Source of the DNA: Plumapathes pennacea
Lineage: Eukaryota; Cnidaria; Anthozoa; Antipatharia; Myriopathidae
Reading direction: 5' to 3'
Assembly (NCBI GenBank): GCA_964036295.1
Contig: OZ038464.1
Coordinates: 9,658,001 to 9,722,000, forward strand
Length of the DNA: 64,000 nucleotides
In this document: positions 1 to 13,200 of the stretch, piece after piece
Layout: each line of letters starts with the position of its first letter
Numbering within the stretch: position 1 is the stretch's first letter
Translations under genes and position numbers: made by a program
Notes under the pieces: generated by a model
Told to the model about the DNA's origin: nothing
Databases searched by the model: none
The model's input: only the letters and a program-made list of their open reading frames with translations

Positions 1-2588
1 GGCAGGCGGTCAACTGAGGTGCTTTTCGGCTGAGCTCTGCATATGAAGTTAAGACATGGAAACGGTAAAATGATGCAAGATAAAACCTAAAGCTAAAGGC
101 TAGGAAAAATAATAAAAAAATCTAAGTTTCTAAAAGCTGAATCTTAAAAAGTTAATCCAGAAAATTAAGCCAAAAAGTTAATCCAGATGAGCCAGCCATT
201 GGTCTTTTAGCATATCTATCCAATCTTTAACGATAACTTAAATTCATCAGACTTTTTTTTAAAACAATACGACTGAATAGTTCATAATTCATTGAATATG
301 ACACGATGGTAATGTTCAAACACAGCTGTTAGATTGATTCATAATGCAAAAGAAATGAAAAGAAACGAAAAAGCAGTGGTGTTAAACTTTCATACAAATG
401 CTTTGTGCTTTCTAGTTTTTGTTTTGTTTTTAATATTTTTGAACTATTTAATTTTATTTGTTTCTTTATTGTTGTTGTTTTGTTTTGTCTGTGTGGTCAA
501 CAACTACAGTATGATATATTGATTGGCTCACATACAATGTAGATGGGCGCTTCAGGATATAATGGCTCCTGTTATATACCATAATGTCACGGGGTTTTCA
601 ATAGTGTAACAGACAGGGGACTCGCTTGCAAGAAGGATAAAACGGTGATTTTCGTGATAGCTTTAAATTTAATATTGATGCTCTCAGTTCGGCTCTTGAA
701 TACAAATTCCTCGTCCATTGCTCTGAACTCTGCAGAGGGACGTCCCATGGTCTATCTTATTTTTACGATATATCCTTCGCATGACCTTCTATGTTGTACT
801 CCTTCCTTTTCTCTTGTACGACCTTCTCTCCTTGCTCTACTACATTCTTCTCTCTTCTACTCCGATGTTCTTCTTCTTCCTCTATAGCGCAGGCTCTGTT
901 ATATGACCTCGCTAATTAATATTTTATATAATCATAAATATTATAATTTCCTGGAATGTGATTGGTTCATACCCCCCCCCCCCCCCATGACTAATCATTA
1001 ATTGGGCAATTATTGTTCTGTAATCGGATACTTCTTAGTTCTACAAGAGTAAAATATAAATGCACAAATCAGCGCTACACTGATTTCAGTGGAAAAAACG
1101 ATTACCAGTGTGAAATTGTGGCATCTCAAAAGGCAACTTTTGTTAATTATTGGACAATTTAACATGGAAGGAACAGTATGTGGCCAGTCGAAGAACGTGA
1201 ACAGTCATTATTGAACGAAAGAAGACGTTTGTTTAGTTCATGACGTCGCCAGCTAGCTGTGCTATAGACACTCTGCAAGTATGGCTTAATGAATGAACGT
1301 CGTCAACTAATTTCAAAAATCATGCAAGACTTTTATGTTTGTTGTGATGGACTGTGATGTATAAACATTCCTCGAAATTGAATTACGCCGTCAAGAAATC
1401 AGTAAGTTTAGATTTGCTGTGCCGACCACTAAGATAAGATTTTTTTCGGTCTTGAATACTTCTTTTGGATGCCTTGTCAACTTCTTCGAAAAAATAAACT
1501 GTGGTATTCTAAGTTTCAAAGTGCCCGTCAAAAATATGTAAACAAAAATGTATGGCCTGAAAAGTCGAAAGAAACCGTTTTTCATTATTTGTCAGTTCGT
1601 GATGGGTTTACTGAAGTGATTTTTACTGAGTGTTTATTGAGTGTGCATAGCTACACATTTTCGACTTTTACTTCAAAAAATCCGCATTTAACTTAAATCA
1701 TTGGGTATATTAGCTTCCTCTTTCCCTCAATTATTTTCAGTTGATAAAATTGGAAAACTAAATGACTACGAACTAGTGCTTAACGTTGTGCTTACAAACG
1801 CCGAGTGTGAAAAATCGATCGGCGATGAAGAATTCTTGGTGCTTTGTTTTTATGTATAGTACAGCATAAGACGCTGAAGCCACATAATCCTTCCATTCTC
1901 AGAAATTGTGCTATTTATGATTAATAGACGCGGTCGTCCGATTTCGTAATCACTCGTGTGATTACAGACCGAATCGGACTCCACTTAGTCCTACTGCCAT
2001 TATTAGTCATATTTTAATCACTCCGTAATACGGGTCCAGGTCAAATTTGTGTCAATCCACCTGTGGATCCTTTGTTCTGCGGCCTTTCGAACTGAACGTT
2101 CCACGGCGTAACCTGCTCTATCTCAATCAATCATTCATTCACTTATACACATAACGCCTTGGAGTCAAGTACTCGTTAAAAGGCGCACGTGTATCTCTGC
2201 ATGGCAATTACGTTGTTATTGCATCAGCTCTGACGGTGCTTCCCTTGGGCGCTTTCTAATGGATTGTTGCGGTTGTTTGCCAACAAAAGTTTCCAGGTTT
2301 TCTAACAGTCTGGCCTCATAAACTTCCTGTTACTTCCACACACATATACACATACATATTACCTTATCATTTTACTCCCTAACAACTATTACTCCCTTTA
2401 TATTACTGTAGCTTATATTTGTTTACTTAGACACTTTTGGATGGAGTTTTTAACAGGGGCAATGGCTTTGTTAAATATACCATTGTTATGATTGTTGTTA
2501 TATAAATTACGGCTAGAAAATATCTACTTCACTATATTTTCATCCTTGTTTTGATTAAGAAATATGGTGTGACATTTTATTTCCCAGA
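1..2588. other. Intergenic, no supported gene
   Basis: AT-rich sequence. The reading frames here are short and low-complexity, and none looks coding. Visible items are a poly-C run near 971-986 and a short hairpin at about 1936-1979, with GTCCGATT on the left and AATCGGAC on the right. The last bases before the next gene (TTTCCCAG ending at 2587) form a good splice acceptor, so a non-coding 5' exon of the beta-helix gene probably lies in this stretch. I could not place it. Confidence 0.6.
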
Positions 2589-5250
2589 ATGGAGTTCGGT
2601 CTGAGGCGAGTGTGTCGGCTTATCGCGCTATCATTGCTGCTGAGTGAATCCTCTTCAAATGTGTACTATGTGGACCAGTCAAGAGGGTCTACAAATGTTG
2701 GCTCAATCCAAGACTGTGTTGACAAGCTCTCGGACCCCGGAGATCAGTGTGTCCTTCCATCCGGGACATACCACGAGACGGTGACGATTTCGGGTAAACA
2801 CGGAAGCGAGAAACAGCCCATAATAATTCGTGGTTCACTTGGCGCACCCTCGGTCATCGACGGTACCGTTCCACTGGCGCCCAAAAAGTGGGAGAAGATC
2901 GAAGAAGGATTCTACAAAGCTACAATTGAGCAGGACATCTGGCAATTGTTTATTGACGGCGTTATGATGACAAACGCTCGGTGGCCCAATTCACTTTGGA
3001 GCGACAAGTCCATCTTTTTAAACAAACATTGGGGAAAGTCGTCAAAACAATCGAAGGTAGATCTTATGGTGGACGACGGTTCGCAAAATCTGAAGGGCAG
3101 CGGTCTGAACGCAACAGGCGCAATGGCGATCCTGAATATTGGAAGTTTCAACACGTTTACAGCTGTCGTGAAACGTCACGGACCGAACAGAGACCGTTTC
3201 ACGTACGATGCGTCGGGTTTTGGTAAAGTGCACTTCAAGGCCAAGCACAATCAATATTTCTTGGAAGACAAGTTAGAATTCTTAGACCAGGTAAGTTCCT
3301 GGAATTCTTGTGAATTGGTGACTTTGGATGCTATTTATGTAATTAGTTCTATCAAATTGCATAGTCGTAAATATCTTTAAAAATTGTATTAAGTACATTT
3401 CTTTTCGAATTAGGCACTTCCAAAAATATTATCTATCTGTATTTATATATATCAGCTTAATCATATGCAGATCATTATATTCTCATCGTGTGACAGGTAT
3501 AAAATGAATTCCCACACTTAACTTGCTCCCATAAGGCTTCATAGCTCAGTGGTATTATTAAAGGTGCCTCAAAACTGTGAATATCCCCTCCACAGTTCAC
3601 ATGATATGAGATTCATCACATATAATCACCTCTGCATTACTATTATAGTGCTGTGGGCACCGCCACACTCTTTTTGAGCTCTGCATTTTACAATGTAATT
3701 AACTTGATCACTCACCTTGCTAAACGACTGCCTTAATGTAAACACCCATGTATCTTCTTCCTTAGGCCGGAGAATGGTTCTACGAAAAAGACGACAAGAC
3801 CTTGTATGTTAGAACTATTAACGGCGGTAGCCCAAGCGGTAGTGACGTCAGGGGGAAAGTGCAGACATACGCCTTCAACATCACCAACTGCACTAATGTG
3901 ATCTTCAAAGACCTGACATTCTTTGCCACCACCCTGCGAGGAGCATCCATCAACAAGAACAACCTCATACGCGACTTGACATTCCACTCGCTAAATTTCA
4001 GGTATCCCTCTTACAGTAGGCGCATGCTCAGAGAAACAGACCCCCCACAGTGGACCGTCTTGAATACCGAAGCAGGGAAGAGGAATGATCGAGTGATTGG
4101 CAAGTTAACTTTCTTCAACAACACGTTTTATGGATCGGACGGCGTCGCTCTAGAGTTCAACGGCGTTGACGTAAAAGTCGAGAACAATCTGTTTGAGTAC
4201 AACGACTGGACCGGTGCAAACATGAAGAGAAGTATTGGTGGAATGGCAACGATAGTGTCCAACGGTATGAGACACAAATTCATCAGGAACACGCTGAGTC
4301 ACAACGGTGCCAGCGCTGGTCTCTTGCTCAGCGCCAATCCTGAGGTGACACTCAACCACATCCATCACCAATGTTGGGGGATCATTCAACACGACGGGGC
4401 AGGGGTACAGGCCAGGGTTACCCCTCAAACAAACTCAGTTCTGCAGCAAAATTGGGTGCACAGCAGTCCTAAGTACGGTCTTCGTTTCGATGGGGAACCC
4501 CCGAGAATCGGACATAATGGGACCATGAAGAGGAACGTGTTGTGGCGGTGTAATGGAATGATGGTCAAAGGAGACAAGCACAAGGTTTACAATAATTTGG
4601 TGTTCCACAAGTACAACGAAAGGGGCGACTCCGACATGCAAGGAGCGAAGTGTACGTTGTGTGTCCTTCGATACGTACGCACGAATCCAGTTCCAATCAA
4701 CCACGAAAGCGTGACGATCGGAAATGCGGCTGATACAGCAAACGGAGGTGTGCACGATGGCAAGCTCTACCCATTGGCTGGCACTGAAAGAAACAACGTG
4801 GTCGGCAACGTGAAACAAGACATTGTGGACGCATACAACATGGACTTCCGCCCTCACAAAGACTCTCGGTTTATTAAGAACAACGTTGGCCCGTATGAAT
4901 ATAACGCTAAGATAACCAATTACTGGATCCCAGGCCGACAGACGTACAAGACATCTACCCCAGTCCCTCCCAACAACAGCAAGGTCAAAGCTGACCGAGA
5001 TGCCGTGATGTGGTTGAACGCGTATGGGGCCAGGGCACACAATGTGTACTTTGGGAAAACCAGGGCGGCCGTGGACTCCGCAACCAAATCATCGGATGAA
5101 TTCAAGAGAACCGTATGGCGAAAAGGCAACGTATTCTACTTCCGTTTCAAGCTGGAGCCGGGTACAGAGTACTTCTGGCGTGTGGATGCGCTGTTGAAGA
5201 GATCGACGGTTTACAAAGGAGATGTCTGGAGCTTCACCACAGAAAACTGA
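2589..5250 (+). CDS. Secreted right-handed parallel beta-helix protein (pectate-lyase-like fold)
   Basis: Two exons, 2589-3290 and 3766-5250. The donor is CAG|GTAAGT and the acceptor CTTAG|GCC; the intron is phase 0 and the product is 728 residues. The N-terminus (MEFGLRRVCRLIALSLLLSE) is a signal peptide, so the product is secreted. It is followed by the opening typical of beta-helix proteins: YYVDQSRGS, a GD step, LPSGTYHETVTI and IIIRGS. Later rungs are rich in Asn and His (NNTFYGSDGVALEFNG, VENNLFEYNDWTG, HNGASAGLL, NHIHHQCWGI), as expected of stacked beta-helix coils. The last ~100 residues (HNVYFGKTRAAVDSA, LEPGTEYFWRVDAL, GDVWSFTTEN) resemble the fibronectin-III-like tail found on many secreted bacterial and marine-animal proteins. 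Polysaccharide binding or lysis is possible from the fold, but I see no assured catalytic set. The start is the first ATG after a splice acceptor and directly begins the signal peptide. Confidence 0.82.
3533..3650 (+). repeat. tRNA-like SINE remnant in intron 1 of the beta-helix gene
   Basis: The segment starts GGCTTCATAGCTCAGTGGT, which resembles a polymerase III A box as in tRNA-derived SINEs. No clear B box follows, so it is at best a decayed copy. Confidence 0.35.
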
Positions 5251-5377
5251 TCCTACTAACTTCCTGTTGGACTGTGTGTTTGAGTTGGTTTTACACTTTA
5301 GCAAAATTGCTGTCGACAATCAGAAAAATAATTTCATGAAACAAACAAGAGAACAGAAATGACACTTCATAATTAGC

Positions 5378-5383
5378 AATAAA
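5378..5383 (+). terminator. AATAAA polyadenylation signal of the beta-helix gene
   Basis: AATAAA lies 128 bases after the stop codon at 5250, a normal distance for an animal 3' UTR. Confidence 0.5.
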
Positions 5384-5394
5384 GCAACAATTAG

Positions 5395-7737
5395 CCCTTT
5401 CACTCCAGAGCTCAAAGTACACTTCCTCATAATTAAACATCCAAGAAGAAAATGTATGAGTGATACAGAGAGTATTCCAAGCTGAGAAAGAATCGGTCTG
5501 CACCTGAGCAAGTTATCAAAGCCAGGTTCTCCCAAACTGTACGATGTACCTTTGATGTCAGCCATCAGGAGTAAAATGAAAAATTATCACCCAGGAGGGA
5601 AAGAGATTTTGAATGTCAATGACGTGTACACACGACCTAGAGCTAGCAACTGCATTATTTTCTTTTCCTCGGTCGTTCATCAATATTGAAGTGATCAATC
5701 TCACTTTTCTCCACTATTCTCTCACTACAGAGATCTATCATACAGTATGGAGAAGTCGGTTTTTGATAGCTTGCTCAGATGATTGCTAATTAAACTATCA
5801 CTTCTTACTATATCATTTGTACATTTCTTCCTAAAAGTTGGGAGAATCTGCATTTTGAGCTTGGAAGTGAAAGGATTTAGAAAAATTTACGCAACTGTAG
5901 GACAAACTTACATTTAGAAAGAAAGAATCTTGACTTTACCAAACCGAAAACTAGAAAAGAATAGTAGGCCGTATTTGCATCCCTCACTTTTAGAGTTTTT
6001 CATATCTCATAATTTTGGGTTATACAACTTTTCACATGCTCTCCTATTATAAAGTTTCGTTGTTTGGATCATGAAATGTACTTCACGCATAGTAAGGGCA
6101 CATAGTAAGGGCAAACATTTTGGCATGAAGTCTATAGAATAACAGTTATAGTTTTTTTTTTTTTTTTTTTCGTGCTACTTTGGGATTTATTTTTATTCTA
6201 GTTATACCACATTCACATTATATAATTTGTTATCTTAGAAATGAAAATTGAGGCTTAATAAAGTTATTGCAGACACAGGAAGATGGCTACGAGTCATGTA
6301 AGTTCTATTCACAGTCATTGATTCTAACTCCAATCCAAGAACGCAACGAGCTCTCCTCCAAGCAAGTGGCGATTCTTTTCGTTTGTCGCAGCTGTCTTTC
6401 TTTTACGAAAGAATGATTATGATTATGATTATGATTATGATTATGATTATGATTATGGGAAACATGAAGGTTTCCTTCCCATTTATTTATCCCTTCTTCT
6501 CGTCTGTAAAAATAACTGAGGGGGTAATAAAATAGAGATGCTGCATAAAGTACATGATTACAGCCATGATTACGGCGGCATGTAAAGATTTTAATTAAAA
6601 TGGCCTCGATAAGGCCTTCTTGTTTTAAATACAAGACCTTATATCTAAAAGTATAATTATTTAACCAAAAAGTATCTCGTGAAATTCAAAGACGAATGAG
6701 TGTATGTGAAGGTAATAGTTTTAAACTCCTGTAATTTACACTATGCTGTGTGAATAGTGTGAGACGTCATGCTTTCCTTCTACTATAAAAAAAAGTTAAA
6801 GGGCTTGGCTATGAATTTTACTAATTAAGTTACCACCCGTAAAAAGTGATTATGTTGCCTGTTTGTTCAGAGCTGTGCAATCTTTTATCATCGATTCACA
6901 ACCTAGATTTACCGTGTGTATTTCAACTCTTTTGCATCCTAATTAATTTTCCTTTTAGACGTTGTCTTTTCCCTATTTCTTTTTCTCTCCACTTTTCATT
7001 TTCTGCATGCTGTAAAACGCTGTTGGTGCATACAATCTACATATTATGGAGTTCCCTTGATGAGCATCTGCTCCCAAAGCAAATGTAAAGAACAAACTAT
7101 TGTTTACACAATAAAATGGACCTCTTGCCCTCTCTAATAAAATACAACTACTACTCTTGCTCTTGAAAACTTCCAATGACAGAAGAGTTTTCCGGTTTAT
7201 GCAGAATGATAAGTTGCCACGGTTATAAACTTTGTCAACATGCAATAAATTACTTGGGCCATTTCTGGTTTTTTCTCCAGTTCTTTTTTGCTCTTTAAGT
7301 AAAAAATTAACGCAAACGAAACATTCCAATTATATATTTTCAAAAGACTATAAAGTCTCTTGATATTTTCCATTTTAAATCCACAATACGACAATAATAC
7401 AACACAGCTTTGCAAAGTGCTCCCACACAATTGGTCGCGGATTTTAATCAGTTTCCTCCGCGCCAATTTCCTTTGTGAACAGGAAAATGACAGTCTATTT
7501 TAATTAGTCGTCCAACTTGAGCTTGTCTTTCTGACAAGCGTCAGTATTGTAAAGATTAAATACACCAGATGTCCCGAGATAAAGGCTTATCACAGCCGAG
7601 ATTTTTCGCTCTCAGAAACTAGACTTCGAGCTTGACTGTATTTGACGTGAGTGGGAAAAAGGTGGCAAAAGGAAAACATAAAGAACGCACTTCAAAGTAA
7701 AACGAAGTAATCAGTTCGAACGTGTCTTGTTCGAACC
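5395..7737. repeat. Intergenic with a dispersed repeat (family D) and simple repeats
   Basis: From 5395 to about 5890 there is a copy of a dispersed repeat. Its hallmarks are 'CTTTCACTCC', 'GATAGCTTGCTCAGATGA', 'CTCACTACA' and 'TTGGGAGAATCTGCATTTTG'. Other copies lie near 13740-14000, 30797-31000, 33330-33500, 53240-53445, 53930-54045, 54310-54490 and 59020-59215. A poly-T run is near 6151-6170 and a (GATTAT)n microsatellite is at 6413-6457. I see no gene up to 7737. Confidence 0.6.
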
Positions 7738-8655
7738 ATGGTCGGCGACGAGTTTGAGTACGCTTTGCACATCGTAAATGGCTCGCTTCTTATTTTCCTT
7801 GGGGTCTTTGCAACTGCACTGAATGGAATACTGCTGAGAATGCTTACTAAGGATCCATTTAACACTTTCAACAGGCCTCTCTTCAAAATCGACTTCGCGC
7901 TGGTGTTAAGTAACTTTTGTGCCGGGCTGGTCGCCCTGCCCTATTTGGGCATCAGAGAACTTCTACAAGGAACAAAGGTTTTACGCCAAGATGCCCTACG
8001 CTACGCCAGCTTCGGGACTGCCTTAGTCAACTTCATTGCAGCCTACAGGATTGTGGTACTGTCTGCAAATCTTATCGAGCGCTACGCAGCGTTTGTGCGC
8101 CCTCATTGGAGCGTTCAATTCACCTCGAGAAGGGTCACCGTCAGCACTATTTTGCTTGCTTCCTTGTGTTTTTTGCTTGACTTAGTCCAATTTACGGGTG
8201 TGGCGGCGGACACTTTCTACATTATGTACTTTCTTGTCGTTATTTCACTACCTATTTTGATCAGTGTCGTCCTGGCCTTGACGATATACTGCGAGATAAA
8301 AACTGATCGAGCTCTTCACAAGGTTGGGACTGGTACCGGTCTTCCACCAAGTGAAGACAGCATCAAAAGATCCAGGGTGAGAAGAATCCGCACAGCTAAC
8401 AAATACGGGGCCGTCGCTCTCGTTGTTCTCATACCTTCCATACTGTGCGTGGTACCGTGGTACGTTTTACAGTTTATTAGCTTTCACTGCTCGCAATGTG
8501 TCAAAGGTAAAACTGGGCTCATTTTGAAGACGTTTTTTGTTTCCTTATTACTTGCCGAAACCGTAATAACTCCCCTGACTAGCATCATTAAGTTTCCGGA
8601 ATACCGTCAGACTGTGAAACGTATGTTTTGTGCACGGTCCAATTCGACTACTTGA
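7738..8655 (+). CDS. Divergent rhodopsin-type (class A) G-protein-coupled receptor, orphan
   Basis: Single uninterrupted frame of 305 residues with seven hydrophobic segments, typical of intronless cnidarian class A receptors. TM1 contains GVFATALNGILL with the conserved Asn. TM3 ends in LIERYAAF, an ERY version of the DRY G-protein switch. TM6 is VALVVLIPSILCVVPWYVL. The TM7/helix 8 region is ETVITPLTSIIKFPEYRQ. Divergent points: the TM2 acidic position appears to be Asn (VLSNFCAGL) instead of Asp, the usual TM3 Cys that bonds to extracellular loop 2 is not evident, and NPxxY is replaced by TPLTSII. The N-terminus before TM1 is very short and has one NGS glycosylation sequon. The ligand cannot be predicted. 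An in-frame start at 7738 gives a complete TM1. Confidence 0.75.
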   Translation: MVGDEFEYALHIVNGSLLIFLGVFATALNGILLRMLTKDPFNTFNRPLFKIDFALVLSNFCAGLVALPYLGIRELLQGTKVLRQDALRYASFGTALVNFIAAYRIVVLSANLIERYAAFVRPHWSVQFTSRRVTVSTILLASLCFLLDLVQFTGVAADTFYIMYFLVVISLPILISVVLALTIYCEIKTDRALHKVGTGTGLPPSEDSIKRSRVRRIRTANKYGAVALVVLIPSILCVVPWYVLQFISFHCSQCVKGKTGLILKTFFVSLLLAETVITPLTSIIKFPEYRQTVKRMFCARSNSTT

Positions 8656-8785
8656 GCGGTTTGTACAGATTTTGAAGTAGCCGGTAATGCGGCGGGAATC
8701 TGAAGTAAAGTAATCAATTTGGCGGACCAGAACACCAAAAATGTGTTTCAATATATTGATGCCACTACTAAACTATCAGAATCAG

Positions 8786-8791
8786 AATAAA
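8786..8791 (+). terminator. AATAAA polyadenylation signal of the first GPCR
   Basis: The first of several overlapping AATAAA hexamers, about 130 bases after the receptor stop codon at 8655. Confidence 0.45.
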
Positions 8792-9061
8792 AATAAAAAT
8801 AAAAATCGCAGCTTTGGTGCGTTCTCTTTAGTTTTGGGGAATTTCATGCTATCTATAGATAAGTTACATAATTTAATTGAGTGAATTGAACAATATACTG
8901 TAGAGCAATATCAAGTGAAACGAGTACTTCTCTCATTCTCTTACTAATTCCCAAGAACGTCTTTAACTAAACACAGTATGTTGATTGTAAGTTATTTATT
9001 TCTCACACCATAAGTCACAAAACCATGAAAAAAATATCTTGTGGCGTGACCAATAAGATTC

Positions 9062-10195
9062 TGTTCAACAATGTCGCCATCTCTTTGTTGTCTGTGAACC
9101 AATGAGTGTTAAACAATGTCGCCATCTTTTTCTTGTCTGTGAACCAGTGAGTGTTAAACAATGTCGCCATCTCTTTATTGTCTGTGAACCAATGAGTGTT
9201 AAACAATGTCGCCATCTTTTTCTTGTCTGTGAACCAATGAGTATTAAACAATGTCGCCATCTCTTTGTTGTCTGTGAACCAATGAGTGTTAAACAATGTC
9301 GCCATCTTTTTCTTGTCTGTGAACCAATGAGTGTTAAACAATGTCGCCATCTTTTTCTTGTCTGTGAACCAATGAGTGTTAAACAATGTCGCCATCTCTT
9401 TGTTGTCTGTGAACCAATGAGTGTTAAACATGTCGCCATCTCTGTTGTCTGTGAACCAATGAGTGTTAAACAATGTCGCCATCTCTTTGCTGTCTGTGAA
9501 CAAATGAGTGTTAAACAATGTCGCCATCTCTTTGCTGTCTGTGAACAAATGAGTGTTAAACAATGTCGCCATCTCTTTGTTGTCTGTGAACCAATGAGTG
9601 TTAAACAATGTAGCCATCTCTTTGTTGTCTGTGAACCAATGACGATTAAATTTGGCAACACGTCTTCGTTGTCTGTGAACAAACGACGATTAAATGTTGG
9701 AAATCTCTTTGCTGTTTGTACACCAATAAGAATCAAACGATGACACCACATCTTCATTGCTTGTGAACAAATGGGGATTAAATCCCTTTTGTCTGCACAG
9801 CATGTATTTGTTGTCGGGGAACCAATAAGGATTAGACAATATGTCATCATGTCTTCGGTGTTTGTGAACAAATGAAGATTAAACAATATAACTAAACTTT
9901 GTTGTCTGTCGCCATGTCTTCGATGTCTGTGAACCAATGAGAAATTAAATGTCGAAAATCTCTTTGTTGTCTGTACACCAATGAGAATCGAACAACATCA
10001 TGACGTTTTTGTTGGCTGGGAACCAAAGAGAACCAAACAATGTTGCCATGTTGTCGTCAGCGAACCAATGAGGATTGAAACAACGCCGCCGTTTTGTTAA
10101 ATGTGAACCAATAAAAATACAAACAATGTAATCCATGTGTTGTCTGTAAACATATGAGAAGCAAACAATGTCGCCATCGCTTCGTTGTCTGCGAG
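9062..10195. repeat. 45-bp minisatellite array
   Basis: Near-identical 45-bp units repeat from about 9062 to 9650, roughly 13 copies. Each carries GTCGCCATCTCTTTGTTGTC and then GTGAACCAATGAGTGTTAAA. More diverged units continue to about 10195. Because 45 is a multiple of three, long frames stay open on both strands with a 15-residue period, but this is a by-product of the repeat and not evidence for a protein. One unit has lost four or so bases near 9430-9450. The array lies immediately beyond the TMEM199 stop codon, so it may form part of that gene's 3' UTR on the minus strand. Confidence 0.9.
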
Positions 10196-10276
10196 CCTAC
10201 AGGAGAACCAAACACCATCTGCATTCTTGAAGGGTTGTGCTCCAGAACGGGCCAGGCTTGGGACGGTTTACAAATG

Positions 10277-13200
10277 TCAAATCTCTGTCCGAGCCATGAA
10301 GTACAGTTCAGCAATCCCAACGATCACAGCCAGAAAAATGCCAAAGAGAACTCGCTGTAAAAGTCGTTGTACAGTAAGTCAATGTTACGAAAAAAAAAAA
10401 ATTGATAACCTCACATTACAGTCTGTGTTGCCAAATACAAATTTGGCTCAACCTTGAAACCTTCCAACTCCTGAACTGTCAAATGAAACCTACAGGTGTG
10501 ACCACTCAAATGAAAGCTCCCAAAGAGTACAGTCTGTAGAAGTGTTCACTTCTAACTCCCAAACTTTCAAATGAGACTACATGGTGTGACCATTTGAATG
10601 AAAGCTCCCAATGTGTACAATTTACTGTAGCAGTGCACATGGTGTTGCTGAGCGGATTTTATGTTTGCTTGTTCATAAACCTTCTCCGCATTGCATGCTG
10701 ACGCCAGCTGTTTTCAATTTAAAAATATATATGCAGAGAGCTTTTAAAATTAAAATGACTTGACCTGATCTCAGAAAGCTTCACATCTTAGCAGTGTAAA
10801 GCGTTGCACCAATGCCTTAGAAGTCATGGGTTTGCATCCCATTAAAACCCTGACATTTTACAGGTTTATATGTGCAACTGTTTTAAGTTGCTTTATTACT
10901 GTGAAGGTCATGCAATTTCACTTTCATTTTATGCTGTCTTCACAATTTAATGTAGTAGATGTAATTAATGCAAGTGCGACTAGTGCATGTACAGTACAAC
11001 TGTAGTGCACAATCAGTCATCCATGGAACGTCCTAACACTTTAAGTACCACCACATGTATACAGTATCATAAAGGCTATAAAATGTACACATTTTATAAA
11101 TCAAGTTTGATTACGTGAGATTAATTTGAGTACATATTTACAGTTTGCCCCTTACATGGGTGCATACCACTAATTTTGTCACAGAAACACATCTTCATGA
11201 GATGTAAAGGTTATGTTCTTCACATCAAGGTGCCAAAAGTTTCTTGTGATTGCAGTAGATTGACATTTTCAGTTACAGCATGGTGATGGCAGATGTCTTT
11301 GAACAGAAAACTTGGCCATCACCCACACAGTTTTGTAAATTTCTTTCAAACTTTCAAGTGAACTATATTTTCTTTTTCACTTGAAAACTTGTTTTCCTTA
11401 GAGGGCAGTGCACCTCCATAATGTCAGCCAAAATATTTTAGTGTTCAGCATATCCAAATGTGGTGCAAGTGCAAACCAGAACTACTGCAGTTACAGAGAC
11501 TACTGCAGCATTCCACTGTTCCTTTCTTTTTGTCTGTCTGTCTGTCTGTCTATCTTTCTCTCTCATACACACAAATAAATACACACACAAAGCTCATTTC
11601 AACATACCATCGGTATTGTGAGAGCGTACTGTGACGCCATGTACCCAAAAATGAACGTTCCTATGAGGGACAGAATGAAATTGAAGATGGACGACACCTG
11701 CTTGCTTGTTGAACGGACTGTGAATGAACAAAGGAAAATCGATAATATTATTAGACAAGTACATAAAATATCACATGCACATGTGTACAAAACAAGGTCT
11801 ATCCACTTTACAGTACCTGTTTACAATGTAAATAGACTATACACAAGATAAATTATACACGACTGTGCAGCCTGTACAAATACTTTTACCATGTTCAAAT
11901 AGTTTTTTTCATGTACGTCTCTTTGGTCTTTATAATGGCTCAAACAAGTAAATTTACTCAGTTAACAACCAGGATTGCCTGCTGTTTGGATGAACAGGGT
12001 AAACGTACCTACCTTTGTACAAATTACACATTTGTTTTGGTAATTACACAGTGGAACCCCATTGATAACACCACCAACGGGCCAAAAAAAAAAACTGGTC
12101 ATATTAACGGGGTAGGGTCATGTTTTGTAGCTGGCCTCTTTCAAATGACGTCATGACAGGTATGATGAAATTTCACTTCCCTATTGACTGTTTGTGAGCA
12201 TCCAGAATGCAGATGCAATTTATTGCAACAGAACTAAGAGATTTTAAAACAGGAACACAATGCTACAAATTTCTTGTTTCGAAACAAAGCTCTCAAGCTC
12301 TCTATTTTGTTTGGTGGTATTAACGGGGTGAATCTATAAAGAGAAAAGGTCATTGTGATTTCAAAAAGTGGTCATTGGTCGCATTAACAAGGTGGTCGGA
12401 TTAATGGGGTTTTCTGATAAGAAAATGACTGGGCGTTTGGTCAGGACAAAAAAGTGGTCATAATAACGAGGTGGTTGTATTAATGAGGTGGTCATAAGGC
12501 AAGCTTCCACTGTATAAATAAATCTTGGCCCACAAATACAAAATATTGCTTTGACTTACATAATCTAAAATCTCAGGCGCAAGGGCAGACAGGAAAGACC
12601 AAAAACAAAACAGCTCGACACAATTGAGAGATGAAGTGAAAGGCTGAGAAGAGAAGAGGCTAATGTGACATCATCCATACCAGATGTTAGTTCTCCTTCA
12701 GATTTCTTGCCACTTTCAAACTGCAATAAAAAGACAATGTTATTAGAATGCAACACTTCAGTTTGAACTCTTTACATTACCACCAATACCGAACCAATCA
12801 TAGAAGAACACTTATAACTATGATACTACTGTATGCATGTTTTGATTGGATATATTAATAACTGTGCAAGATGAGAGTATATTACACACTGACTTGATAT
12901 GTGATGTATTCTATCAACTAACTATTTTATATAAGAAATACATAACACGTTCCCGTGTAATACAGCCTAAACATGCAGAAAGTTGGGATAACATGAGATA
13001 GCCTAGGGAAACCACAAGGCCCTGTATTTCTTAAATATTTTCAATAAAATAAGTTCCAGTACTCTTATTATACTTCAGGTAAGGCCACATGTAGAAGCTC
13101 AGTAAAATGTGGCACAACTTTGATAAATTAAAATAATAACTAAATAAAATGTAGTACAGAGAGACTTACTTGCATATTTGAATCCACATTTTTTACCATT

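Noticed and set aside
9015..9937. Open frames of 200-290 codons on both strands across the 45-bp array
   Set aside because: They arise because the repeat length is divisible by three. Three different frames are open at once and the translation is just a 15-residue period.
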